Below the pieces are notes generated by a model that saw nothing but the letters and a program-made list of their open reading frames with translations, searched no databases and had not been told where the DNA came from. Made by a program: the position numbers and the translations under genes. Shown here piece after piece: positions 23,640 to 35,200 of a stretch of 64,000 bases of DNA. Source of the stretch: Onthophagus taurus (Eukaryota > Arthropoda > Insecta > Coleoptera > Scarabaeidae); NCBI RefSeq assembly GCF_036711975.1, contig NC_091968.1, positions 5,828,001-5,892,000 on the forward strand, read 5' to 3'. Positions within the stretch are counted from its first letter, which is position 1. Each line of letters begins with the position of its first letter.

Positions 23640-25140
23640 TTGAATAAAAACGAAATTAATAAGAAAGCTGATAAGATATATCAACTTATTTGGATCCAAG
23701 ATACAAAATCAACTTTTTTGATGTTGATTTAACTAACGAAGCAACTCTAAAAAGAGGATACTTTAATTAATAAAGGGCGATATTTCCACAAGGATCCTTC
23801 AAGAAATAAATGTATAGCGAACTTTGCAAGTTATCGATGAAAATTGCATTATCGAAAATTTTATCAAGACTTCAAATATTGTTTTCTCAAAAACTAAAAG
23901 TAATTTATCAAAACGTTTTGGTTCATTGGAAAGAGAAAACTTTTATTAACACTTTGGGAAATTTTTATACTCATATTCCAAGAACCGGATTTTATACGAA
24001 TTCTTAAAACTTAATCGGTGAAAATTGCAAAATTCGAAAAAATTGTCGATCACTGTGACAAAATCAACAGAAGCAAGGGTAAAAACTACTGGCAAGAAGT
24101 CCGCAAACTTTCGAAGTACCAAAAGTCGCCAGAAACCCAGGAGCTTATTGACCCTACGGATGGCTGCTCACACTCTAGCCCGGAAAAGATAGTAAACATC
24201 CACGCTGAATACCTTGAGAGGGTGTTTTCCTTCAGCAATGAGGCCCTGTTCTGCCCTCACAACAAAAACACTGTAGACAATTGGTACCAACACGCCTTTC
24301 TCAATTCGTCCGAAACACCTCAAGATGCTCTCATGCAGGAAGAAGAATACTTCACACTACTTAACAGAGGAACCAACACAGCCCCTGGATACGACAATAT
24401 CTCAAGGGAAATCTTAAGGAAGCTGGATCTTGATATCCACGCCTACATAAGAAAAATGCACGTTACCAAAAACAACAATCCGCCGCAGTCTTCCTGGATG
24501 TTCGGAAGGCATTCGACTCCGTATGGCACAGAGGTCTACTGTACAAGCTAGCTATGTTGAAAATCCCATCTTATCTTCTTAACCTGCTAAAAAAATGAGA
24601 AGACCCAAGTACAACCAAACCGAATTCAAAGTCACTGGCAGGAAGACTAAGGTGTATAGCTCTTTTGGACTCTTTTTATATTTATTTTATATATGTATTT
24701 CTTTTCGTATTTCTTATTGTTATAATTTTTATATAAGTCCAAATAAATATTGTTTTCTTCTTCTTGTCGATCACTTCAAAAATTTATTTCTCAAAAACTA
24801 GAAGCGATTTTTCAAAACGGCTTGTTGCATTAAAAAGGGGATACTTTAATTAATAATTGGTGATATTTCCACAAGGATCCTTCAAGAAATTAATTTTATA
24901 GGTAGTTTTGAAAGTTATCGATGAAAATTGCAACATCGAAAATTTTATCAAAACTTCAAATATTGTTTTCTCAAAAACTAAAAGCTATTTCTCAAAACGG
25001 GTTGGTTCATTGGAAAAAAAGACACTTTTATTAACAATTTGGGAAATTTTCATAGTCATATTAAAAGAACTGAATCTTATACAAATTTTTAAAACTAATC
25101 GGCGAAAATTGTAAAATTCGAAAAAATTGTTATGAAGTTG
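23640..25140. repeat. Two diverged copies of an AT-rich repeat
   Basis: The words ATATTTCCACAAGGATCCTT, GTTATCGATGAAAATTGCA, TTCAAATATTGTTTTCTCAA and TTTTATTAACA recur in the same order at about 23745-24050 and 24835-25130. This gives a direct duplication of about 300 bp. The first copy is interrupted by the LINE fragment at 24055-24763. Confidence 0.65.
24055..24763 (+). mobile_element. LINE fragment with 12-bp target duplication
   Basis: A 709-bp insertion is flanked by TTGTCGATCACT at 24043-24054 and again at 24764-24775. The plus frame codes for the linker before reverse transcriptase (GKNYWQEVRKLSKYQ, then NTAPGYDNISREILRKLDLD). A deletion then joins it to FLDVRKAFDSVWHRGLLYKL (motif A). 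The later motifs are missing. The 3' end is a TTC-type tail. So it is both 5'-truncated and internally deleted. Confidence 0.8.
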
Positions 25141-25248
25141 ATAAATATGTCAAAATTAAAAGTTGTAAGTTTGAACTTTTTGGTTTTTTGAGATAAATGC
25201 GTCAAGTTTGGACTCACTTTAAAGGTTATTTTATGAAGATTACAAATA

Positions 25249-26464
25249 CAGGGTTAGCCAGTGAAACGGGAAGATTGGAGATGGCCTTGACAGCTGGAAT
25301 GTGAGTGGTGGTGGTATTGGCGAGAGTTTGGTGAAAACGCGACGTGCTTTTCGACGTCGTTTCAATATACCGCGTAATAGGCCGGTTCCTTCGGATAACG
25401 CCATTCGTTCGTGGATAAACAACCTTGAACAAACAGGATCAACGTCTAAAAAACGAGGTGGGAGTGCAAAAACCGTTCGAACCCCTGAAAACATCGCTGC
25501 TGTTCAACAGGCAATGCTCAGAAGTCCACGCCGATCTGCCAAACAACATGCTCTCCGTCTTGGAATAAGTAACACTTCGGTGAGAAGGATTCTTCGTCAA
25601 GATTTACATTTCCACCCATACAAAATACAGATTGTGCAATCTCTCAAACCAAGTGACTATCAGAAACGATTACAATTTTGTGAGGAAATAGCCAGAAGAC
25701 TTGAAGAAAATGACGACCAAATAAACCATTTGTGGATGAGCGATGAGGCGCATTTCCACCTATCTGGTTTTGTTAATAAACAAAACTTCAGATACTGGTC
25801 AGAGGAAAACCCTGGCGTACTTCATGAAACGCCTCTTCATGTTTCAAAGGTGACGTTTGGTGCGCCATGTCGGCAAGAGAAATACTAGGCCCATTTTTTT
25901 TCGAGGATGTCAATGGAAGTGCTGTGACTGTTAACTCTGTGCGTTACGTTGAAATGATCCAGAACTTTCTTACGTCAGAACTCGCCCGTTTTAATGCGAA
26001 TGAACACAGAATATTCCAACAAGATAGGGCAACAAGCCACACCGCTAGAGTTGCTATGAATGCTGTGAATGCTTTATTTCCAGGCGGCGTCATTCCCCTT
26101 GGCCCCCTCACTCTCCAGATTTGTCAACCTGCGACTTTTTTTTATAGGGTTTCTTAAAAACAAGAGTTTTTCAGAACGATCCACCCAGAACTATCCCAGC
26201 CCTAAAACAACGAATTCGGGACGAAATTGAAGGAATACCAGTCAATATGCTGCAAAATGTCATGGGAAACTTCCAGGCCCGGCTGCAGAAGTGCATAGAT
26301 TCCAATGGAAGACATATGGCAGATTCAAAAAATAAAATTTTCTTTTATAGTACAGTAAATGGCCATCTTTGTACTTTATGTTTATAACCATTAAATTAAA
26401 AAAATAAATTTTCTTAAAGAATTAGTTACTTATTTAAATCTTCTCGTTTCACTGGATAACCCTG
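25249..26464 (+). mobile_element. Mariner/Tc1-type element with TA duplication
   Basis: 1216 bp between TA at 25247-25248 and 26465-26466. The inverted ends read CAGGGTTAGCCAGTGAAACG on the left and, on the right, the complement of CAGGGTTATCCAGTGAAACG. The single transposase gene inside is broken by frameshifts. Confidence 0.9.
25301..26330 (+). pseudogene. Mariner-type transposase, frameshifted
   Basis: The N-terminal DNA-binding part includes PVPSDNAIRSWINNLEQTGS and RSAKQHALRLGISNTSVRRI. The catalytic part has WMSDEAHFHLSGFVNKQNF (first Asp), a frameshift after VTFGAPC near 25865, FFFEDVNGSAVTVNSVRYVE, and FQQDRATSHTA (second Asp). A further break near 26110 disrupts the segment with the third acidic residue, where PPHSPDL-like coding survives in another frame. 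At least two frameshifts, so inactive. Confidence 0.85.
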
Positions 26465-26489
26465 TATAATAATAAAATTAAAGTTGACA

Positions 26490-26705
26490 TTGACAACTGA
26501 ATGTTTTTTTCACGACTAAACCCGACTGTTTCTAGTTCTAGGTCTTGTGTTAATTGTAGTGATAGTGCTAGTGTAAAACTAGAACTAACACTAGACCTAG
26601 AACTAGAAATATTCGGGTTTAGCCGTGCGTCTTCAGACTTTTCTAAGTTCTTGTCTAAGACGCCCGGCTAAACCTAAAACTTTCTAGTTGTAGGTCTAGT
26701 TTTAG
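26490..26705. repeat. CTAGTTCTAG-type inverted-repeat element
   Basis: Palindromic arrangement of CTAGTTCTAGGTCT and AACTAGAACTAACACTAGAC flanked by GGGTTTAGCCGTGCGTCTT. One of several copies in the window (also 4640-4690, 40010-40145, 50100-50155, 55125-55510, 63150-63685). Confidence 0.75.
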
Positions 26706-26744
26706 TTGTTATTCTTGTACTTTTTAATTGATCTAAAAATATTT

Positions 26745-27305
26745 TTTTTTGATTTAATCCACTTACCTTGCTTATAATTTCATCCATTTACCCATTTTGA
26801 ATTAAATACAACCTTTAAATCCAATTAATTACGTGTTTTCACTAACAAAACTTAAATTCAACGTCAATTTTGACAAGCAACTGCAATATTTGGATCTTAA
26901 TCACCATGGTAACCAAGTCAAGTTGGATAACCTTAAAATAATAAAATTTTATTCCGATTTTTTTATCAATTTTAACTTAATTTTTATTAATTATAAAACT
27001 ATTCGAATTCTTTACGATTATCTCGCATTCATAACAAATTCGTTAATTGTAGTTAATTTAAGTTGATTCTAATTAAAAAAAATAAATTAAAAATACCTCT
27101 TTTTGATTTAATCCACTTACCTTGTTTATAATACCCTAGATAAACCAATTTTGAGTTAAATACAGCCTTTTAAACCAATTAAATAAGACTTTTCCCTTTA
27201 AAAAACTTAAATTCAATTTCAATATTGACAAGTTCCTGCAATGTTTGGATCTTAATCACCATGGTAACCGAGTCAAGTTGGATAACCTAACAATAATAAA
27301 ATTAT
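26745..27305. repeat. Pair of about 205-bp direct repeats
   Basis: 26745-26955 and 27098-27303 share a long series of words, including TTGATTTAATCCACTTACCT, GGATCTTAATCACCATGGTA and GTCAAGTTGGATAACCT. They are separated by about 145 bp of unrelated AT-rich sequence. Non-coding. Confidence 0.75.
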
Positions 27306-29284
27306 AACCGGTAACATTTCGCTTTATATTTTAATTTTTTTTTATTTTATTTACTTTTTTTAATATTTTTGTATATTGCTTCTTAAGTGAAATACACTGT
27401 ATAAATAAAAACATAGAAATGTCAATTCTTCCAATGACGTCATAGCAAGGCCTTTGCGGAGGGATACGTTCATAACAACAGCGTTCATATGGAGTTGGAT
27501 AACCTTACAGTATGTTTACTGAACGGACCTTGGCTCATATCTATGTATTTTACATCACATTGGTTGTGACACTTCATTTGTAAAATTTATAAATTCCTAG
27601 TTAGCTAATCACAATCGGTTAAATTGTCAAATGCCATTTCCGCACCTTTCCTCTTGGAGGTGGGCTCTATATTGAATAGAAGCCTTAGAATGGCTTCTGT
27701 CTACAATTTTTGTAATTTCTTGTACTGATTTTCCTTCCTGGGAATGTTTAAGCACTAATTTAGAAACTCAGTTGTTTGGCCTCTTTGTCTAGACATTTCG
27801 AATAATACAAAAAAGTGAATTAGGGAATTCCCCTTGTCAACTGTCAAACCTTCTATATGAAATTATTTGTAATTTTTACTTATGGCTGTCTTAATTGGTT
27901 GTTGTCAGAGTTTGGCTTGTGTCTAGTTTTTGTTTAATTGCATATATTATGGTGAAATTTTTACAAGAACACATTTCTTCATCACATTTATGAACTAAAA
28001 CCTTACAGGTGAAAAATTTTCCAATGTAAGTTTACTTCTCCTCTTCAAGCTTCTTCACATAGTCAATTTCAAGTCTTGATAGCCAACTGATTTCTTTCAC
28101 TATGCTTCCAAATTTGGTGTGAACGTATTTGCCCATCATATATTTCTCTCATCTGGCTTTACTTCTATCTTTTGCTTGTCTCTCTTGTATTGTTTTCCCC
28201 TCTTCTACAAGATTGCCTTAAAACTTACATCTAAGTACAGTATTATACTTTTTACTGTGGGCACATGGATTGTTTTAACTTTAAACCAATACAGCTATAA
28301 AGAAACCAAAGTCCACATCAATTTAATCCAAATCAAAACAAAATGATTCCACAAGTCAATCTATTGTTAATGTAACTTGATGCGTGGGCTTTCCAAGAAG
28401 AAAAGCAACCAAAGCACAGAGTAATTAAATAATTAACCATAAAGTAGCAGAATTCGAAGTAGCTAGTTAATCCATCTCCAAAGCAACCCATCGATAATCA
28501 GTCTTCTTGCCATTTACGTTCTATTATTCTTAATCAAAAAAGATATACAATTGGTTTTTAATTATGATTAATCTATGCAACCCAATATACACAATTTACT
28601 ATTTATTCTTAATTTCATTAATTTTACCTATTATTGTTTACATCTACTGTATATGGACTTATCAATAAATTTTTGGAAAAGAATTTGAATAAAACAAATA
28701 ATAAAAAAAATAATTCATTAAAATAAGGATGTTTTTATTTTGTTGTTAATAGTCATAGGTTGGTATTAATTAGTACCAACCTTAACTCATCATTGTTTAT
28801 AATTTCGATTTAATCGTGTGATTATTGAAAATTTTCCTATTTCACTCCCGGAAAAGCAAATATAAGAAAAAATCCTACAGATTTGTGTTTTCACAACTTT
28901 TTTGAGTGATTAGAAGAAAACTAACTAATTTTAGTTAAACTTGCAACTGCCACCATTTTTTTTCGTGATCTCGTCGGTTGAGGTTAAGTTTAGTTATAAT
29001 AATAAATTTATTTGTAATTTTATAAAAAACTTGTTTAAAACATGTATTAATAAACGTTACGAAATAATATTAAATATTTTTTTATTGTTACAGGTCAGAT
29101 AGTTTATACAAAACGGAAAAAGGAATTTCAGGTTAGAAAATTTTCTGTATGTTAATAAAAATTGATTTATAACTTATTTTTTTCGGTTTTAGGTTCATAT
29201 TCTTCTAGGTAAGCTTTTTAAAATTAATTAAAAACGTAACTTACATCAATTTAAAAGAACGAAGATTAAATAGAAACATAAAAT
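27306..29284. other. Long gene-free interval
   Basis: No protein gene supported. A short hairpin (GGTTGGTATTAATTAGTACCAACC) lies near 28759-28783. Near 28975-29215 several sequences look like plus-strand splice borders, but no frame goes with them. Confidence 0.4.
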
Positions 29285-32200
29285 TTATTTCTGATTACAA
29301 AAAGAGTGATACATCTTATCTATATAACTAAAGATATCCTCTAAAATCATTTCTACATCATTTCCTTTAGGAATTAATGTTTTATCTACCAAAAAGCCCA
29401 CTTGGAACACATCATTATAAGTGAAAAATGAAAAACTTGCTCCGGTTGTAATAAAATTGGGTACCCAAAATAGTAAATAACTAACATCTTGCCCATTTAA
29501 TTGTACTTGTTTAGTTCCTGGCATATTTGTAAACCCAATTGATGTAACCGCACTAAATTTAGCTAAACTTCTTACTAAAGGGCTTGGTAATAAGTTACAA
29601 AACGTTTTTAATTGCCATAAATAAATCTGGAAAAGAATTTTAATTGGAAAAAAGTTTAATTGGAAAAATTATTTTAGTTTTAAAACTTACCCAAGGATCA
29701 CAAGATTCTAAATATTTTTCATTTTCTTTAATGATTTCTTCTAGACGACCCCTTAAAGTTAAATTATTTTTTGATGATAATTTTATATTGCCTATTGAAG
29801 TTAAATTCTTTAATTCACTATGATTATAATGTAATTGAACTCGATCAGGAATCACCATAAAAGTCAGTGTTAAATCGTTAATATTCTTATTTGATTCATT
29901 ATTTAAATTATTTCTTTTAAAGAAATCACATAAACTTTGTGAAACAGCTGCGTATAAAACGCAACTAAACGAACAATTAAACGCTCTTCGTATCGTTTTT
30001 ACTTTTTCAATCATTGAATTATCCCCGATTTTGAAAGAGACGTGTTTTTCCTTTGTTAATTTATTTATCCTTAAAGGATTTTTATCTTTAAATGCGAATA
30101 AAGTATTTACATACGACTCGCAGTTATAAAATCGCTTTAAATCGCGTTTAAAAAGAAGATTTTTTATCCTTTTTATTTCATTGTTATCGAGTTTATTTAA
30201 GTTTTCGGAAGTTATCCGATAATGTTCTTTATCATCGACGATTCCGCTTAGCAAACTCATTAATGATACACCATCAGCTACGGAATGATGAAATCTTAAT
30301 AAGACTGCGTATTGCTCTTTATCTAATTCATTAGTATTAGTAAAAACGACTCTTTTCTCGCAAATTATTATTTCAAAAGCAGCTTTATCATCTTTCGGAA
30401 GCGCCATGTTTGAATATTTTGAAACGAATTCTTTTAAATTTTCTTCATTAATCGTTTTTGCGTCACCGAAATCGACACAAACTGAAAGAATATCTTCAAC
30501 TAAAACTTGATTGGCTAAAAAGTAACCGTAACCCATAAAAAATTTTCGTATACTAGATAACCGTTTTGTTTTGAGTAGATGATTTCTGCATATATCTTGC
30601 ATAAATTCGATTAAATCTTTTTTGGAGGTATCCAGTTGGACTACCATAACGACGTTTATTATATTTCGGGCTGTTTCGTCTTCCGTTATCCATAAAGTAT
30701 CCGCTGAAAGGAGAATTCCACCGAAATTTTCGCCGTGACGAAGTTTTAGGATTAATTTAACGAAGGATTTATAGAAAAATAAAAGTGTTAGGATTATTGT
30801 TAGGATTATTAAGGGTATTATTGATATTAACCAACATAATGTTGTTATAAAAAGGTTTAAAATTGGGTTTTTACAAATGAAATTTATTGGAGGGATTTTT
30901 CTTAAACCATGCTGAAAATAAATAAACTAAACTAAAATAAATAAATAAAAATAACATAAAACGTCTTTAATATCCGTCCATAATACGGATTATTGTTGTG
31001 TGAATTCACAGAACGAATTTAGAGTTGTGAGTATTGATGTTAAGTAAGATCAAATTTAATAAATGTAATAGTAATGAGAGGTAAGGTTAGGTTCCTTTAA
31101 CAAACCTCGGCAAAAACCGCGTTGTTTTGAGTAAGCTGAGGTCGCTTGCGGCCGAGGCGCTACATCAATATCATATCGACACAATAACTAACCCCTTTAA
31201 AACGATATTAAAAGTAATTAAGCCGAGGTCGCTTGCGACCGAGGTTCTATTTCTATACCTTATCGATTCAACAACTAATCCCTTTACAACGATATTAGAG
31301 TAATTAAGCCGAGGTTCTTGCGGCCGAGGGGCTATATCTATAACATATTGATACAAAAATTCACCGGTTTATAATGATATCAAGAGTGAGTAAGCCGAGG
31401 TCGCTTGCGGTCGAGGCGCTTCATCAATACCATATCGGCACAACAACTAATTTCTTTAAAACGATATTAAAAGTAATTAAGCCGAGGTTGCCTGCGGACG
31501 AGGCTCTATTTCTATACCTTTATCAATACAACAACTAATCCCTTTGCAACGATATTAGAGTAGGGGAGATCTTTGCACATTCGACACAGGACATATTCGG
31601 GCAGGGCAAATTCACCGCCTAAAATAGTTGCAATAGTGTGCACGGTCGGACAAACATCGTCTCAGTTGTGTTAATGGCTGCTGTGAAATGATGGTGCCGG
31701 TATTTCAACAAATCTTTCTACAAATTAAAATTATAGTCTTTTGTGCCAAGAGGTAAATATTTTCCACTTTACTGCTTAAGCTTCTACAAAATGGTAGGCG
31801 AAGACTGGATAGCTGCTTTTATGAAAAGAAACCAAGATTCATCCCACCGAAAACTAATGGAGAAATACAACTTCACACCAGGCCGGATTCTGAACTGTGA
31901 CAAAACAGGAATAACAACTGTTCTACAGGCCCCTAAAGTAATTGCACAAAGCGGGAAGAAGCAGGTTGGGCAAGTGGTTTCTGGAGAGCGTGGTACATTA
32001 GTAACATTCTGCAGAATTGTAGCGGCTTCTGGAGTTTCCTTGCCTCCTATTTACATCTTTCCCAGGATAAGAATAAAAGATGAATATCTGTATGGTTCAG
32101 TACCAGGCTCCGTGTGTTTTAGATCAAAGACTAGGTGGATGACTGCTGAAATTTTTGTAAAGGTGTTTGAACATATCAAGAAGCATAAGAACTGCAGGGG

Positions 32201-35200
32201 ATCCCATATTACTCATAGTTGATAACCACGAGACGCACATTAGCCTTGCAGCTATTTTATATTGTAGAGAAAACAGTATTAAACTACTTTCATTTCCGCC
32301 GCACTGCACCCACCAAATGGAGCCCCTAGATGTCGGGATCTATGGGTCATTTAAATCAAGGTGTAAAGCATCATTCAACGACTTTTTGAGCTTCAATCCT
32401 GGGACAACGGTTAAAATAAATCACATTCCTCAACTCTCACATGAACCATACTTGTTATCATTTACCTCTATAAACATCGTGAAAGCGTTTGCTAAAACAG
32501 AAATTTGGCCGCTAAATTCTCAAGTTTTCTATGAAAATGATTATCTTCCAGCAACGGTCACTGACAGGCCTTTCAGGGCACCGGTGGCAATTCAGGATTT
32601 AGATATTTCCGTTGCAAAACAAGATGCAATGAGTGACTTGCCAGGTCTTTCTGGAACCCAAGCTACTACTGACATTATTAGTATGGTGACAAGTATTGTT
32701 GAAGAGTTGTTTGTAAACGTATTCAAAGAGAGAAAAAAGAATTACACGGTTGCTGATATTCACCATTTTCCAAGAGCACCCCACGAAAGATTCTACGTAA
32801 ATCCAGGCAAGGAAGCTCCAAAATTTACACCGACACACCGGAAAAGGAACGAATTGAAGACATTAAAAGGGAGAAAATGATGAAACAAGGTGAGAAAAAT
32901 GCTACAAGACAAGTCTTCCCAATAAAAAGTAAGAAATCACGAAAAAAGGTGGTGCCAAAATTAAACACTGAAAAGAAAGTAAGTAAAGAAAAGAAACGGG
33001 TAAAAGAAAATTCAAGATGAGACATCTTCATCTGATTCAGATATCGAGGTTCCAAAAACAAAAAAAGGCAAATAGTCGTCTGATTCATCACATCTAGGCA
33101 ACATGCACCTAGAAGATGAAGAAACTGATGCGCCAGGCTTACTAGAGTTTGAAACAATAATTGAGATCGATAATTACATTTTAATTAAGTTTCTTATAAA
33201 AAAAAGCATCAAATATTACATTGGCAAAGTCCTAGCTGTTGATGATCGATCTGATGAATACGAGGTCAGCTTTTTGAGAAAAAAAAGGGCAATACAGGTT
33301 TTGTTTTCCCGAATATCTTAGACGTGTCAGTGGTCCCTAGGTCTGATGTCATTTTGAAACTGCCACAACCTATCAAGTCAAGTACTACAAGACTAAATGC
33401 AATAATTAAGTTTCCAATGAACTTAGATATGTATTACGTCATTGAATAAAAAGTTTGAATTCATTGTAGTTGTAGCCCGATTCTTTTTGTATTATAATTT
33501 TGGTCACTGTCCGAATGTGCCTCGTGCATCCGAAAGTGCATTTTTTTTATAAATATTACTGAGTGGAAAAATATGGCCTATTTTTAAACTCTTAACGTTT
33601 TGTAACATGTGTAATAGAGCATACTTTGTTGTATTACTAAAAGGTAGTAGACCAAAAGTGCCCGAATGTGTCTCGGTCTCCCCTAATTAAGCCGAGGTTG
33701 CTTGCGGAAGAGGCTTTATATCTATACCATATCGATACAAAATTTCACCGGTTTATAACGATATCAAGAGTGAGTAAGCCGAGGTCGCTTGCGGCCGAGG
33801 CTCTGCATCAATGTATCAACATATCAACACAACAACTAACCTCTTTACAACGATATTAAAAGTAATTAAGCCGAGGTCGCTTGCTGCCGAGGCTCTATAT
33901 ATTATCTATACCATATTGATACAAAAACTCACCGGTTTATAACGATATCAAGAGTGAGTAAGCTGAGGACGCTTGCAGGCGAGGCGCTACATCAATACCA
34001 TATCGACATAACAACTAACAAAGGGGTTAGTAATAACAATATTAAAAGTAATTAAGCCGAGGTCGCTTGCGGTCGAGGCTCTATATATTATCTATACCAT
34101 ATTGATACAAAAACTCACCGGTTTATAACGATATCAAGAGTGAGTAAGTTCTGGACGCTTGTGGGCGAGGCGCTACATCAATACCATATCGACACAACAA
34201 CTAACAAAGGGGTTAGTAATAACGATATTAAAAGTAATTAAGCCGAGGTCGCTTGCGGCCGAGGCTCTATTTGCAACGATATTAAAGGTAATATCTATAT
34301 AGCTTATCGATGCAACAATTCATCGATTTGTAACGATATCAAGAGTGAGTAAGCTGAGGTCATTTGCGGCAGAGGCACTAAATTCATACCATATCAAAAA
34401 CTAATCGGTTTTCAACGATCAATGTGGTACCTCGGTCGTGAGCGACCTCGACATTATTACTCTTAATATCGTTGAAAACTGGCTAGCTTTGTAGTCAATA
34501 TGATATCAATGCAGCGCCTCGGCTGCAAGCGACCTCGGCTTTATTACTCCTAATATCGTTAACAAACGGTTGGCTTCTCTGTGCGATGTGGTATGAATGT
34601 TATGCCTCGGCCGCAATCGACCTCGGCTTTATTACTGTTGACACTGTTGTAAAGTGGTTAGTTCTGTATACGGCATGGTATCAATGTAGTGCCTCGATCG
34701 CAAGCGACCTCGGTTTTATTTGATATGATATCAATTTTTACGTCTGAAAACAATATATGCAATTTTTCTGTAAAATTGGTTACCTATCATATCATAAATT
34801 AGTTGTTCAGAGATTATGGATGATAACAACGCTGAATATCATATGATTGTCAAAAAGACGTGATCCGCAAAGACTTTTGAGACGAATCAACAATTTGGCA
34901 AATATGGCTCTCGCTTTCTTTTACGTTATTCATCCCTTATGTCTCGGATGTTATTCAGTCTTATCTCATTTATAGATGTTCCTTAATTGACTTTTTCAAG
35001 AGCTTTTCTGAATATCTGTTTTGAGTAGGCATACTGTAGGAAACAATAAATATTGCCCTACTCTTCGTGAGTATAAAAAGGATAATAAAAAGGGTAGCGA
35101 GAGCTACTCTTGTAACAACAGTATTTTTGGAGTATTTTTTTTTAGCTTTTGGAAGGCAACCATGAAGAGTAGGAGATCAGTAATCTCTAATATGTGACTG

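Larger units (their letters stand above)
31080..34790. repeat. 87-bp CpG-rich satellite array, interrupted and inverted
   Basis: Cores CCGAGGTCGCTTGCGGCC are spaced 86-88 bp apart (for example 31223, 31309, 31395, 31482) in an otherwise AT-rich sequence. The array is split by the pogo-like element at 31563-33683, resumes to about 34400, and then reverses orientation: CCTCGG at 34430, 34517, 34605, 34692. Spacers share ATATCGTT/AACGATAT and TATTACTC/GAGTAATA words. The forward arm ends in the same TTTTTACGTCT/TGCAATTTTTCTGTAAAA module that ends the array at 16345. All of it is within WSD-A intron 1. Confidence 0.85.

Noticed and set aside
23490-23732. Plus-strand frame MIERIVILHRIFG
   Set aside because: Region is built of GGATAT/CCGGATATCC words typical of small repeats; no protein family resemblance.
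28119-28346. 75-residue plus-strand membrane-like frame
   Set aside because: Hydrophobic bias comes from T-rich DNA; no conserved pattern, promoter or splice context.
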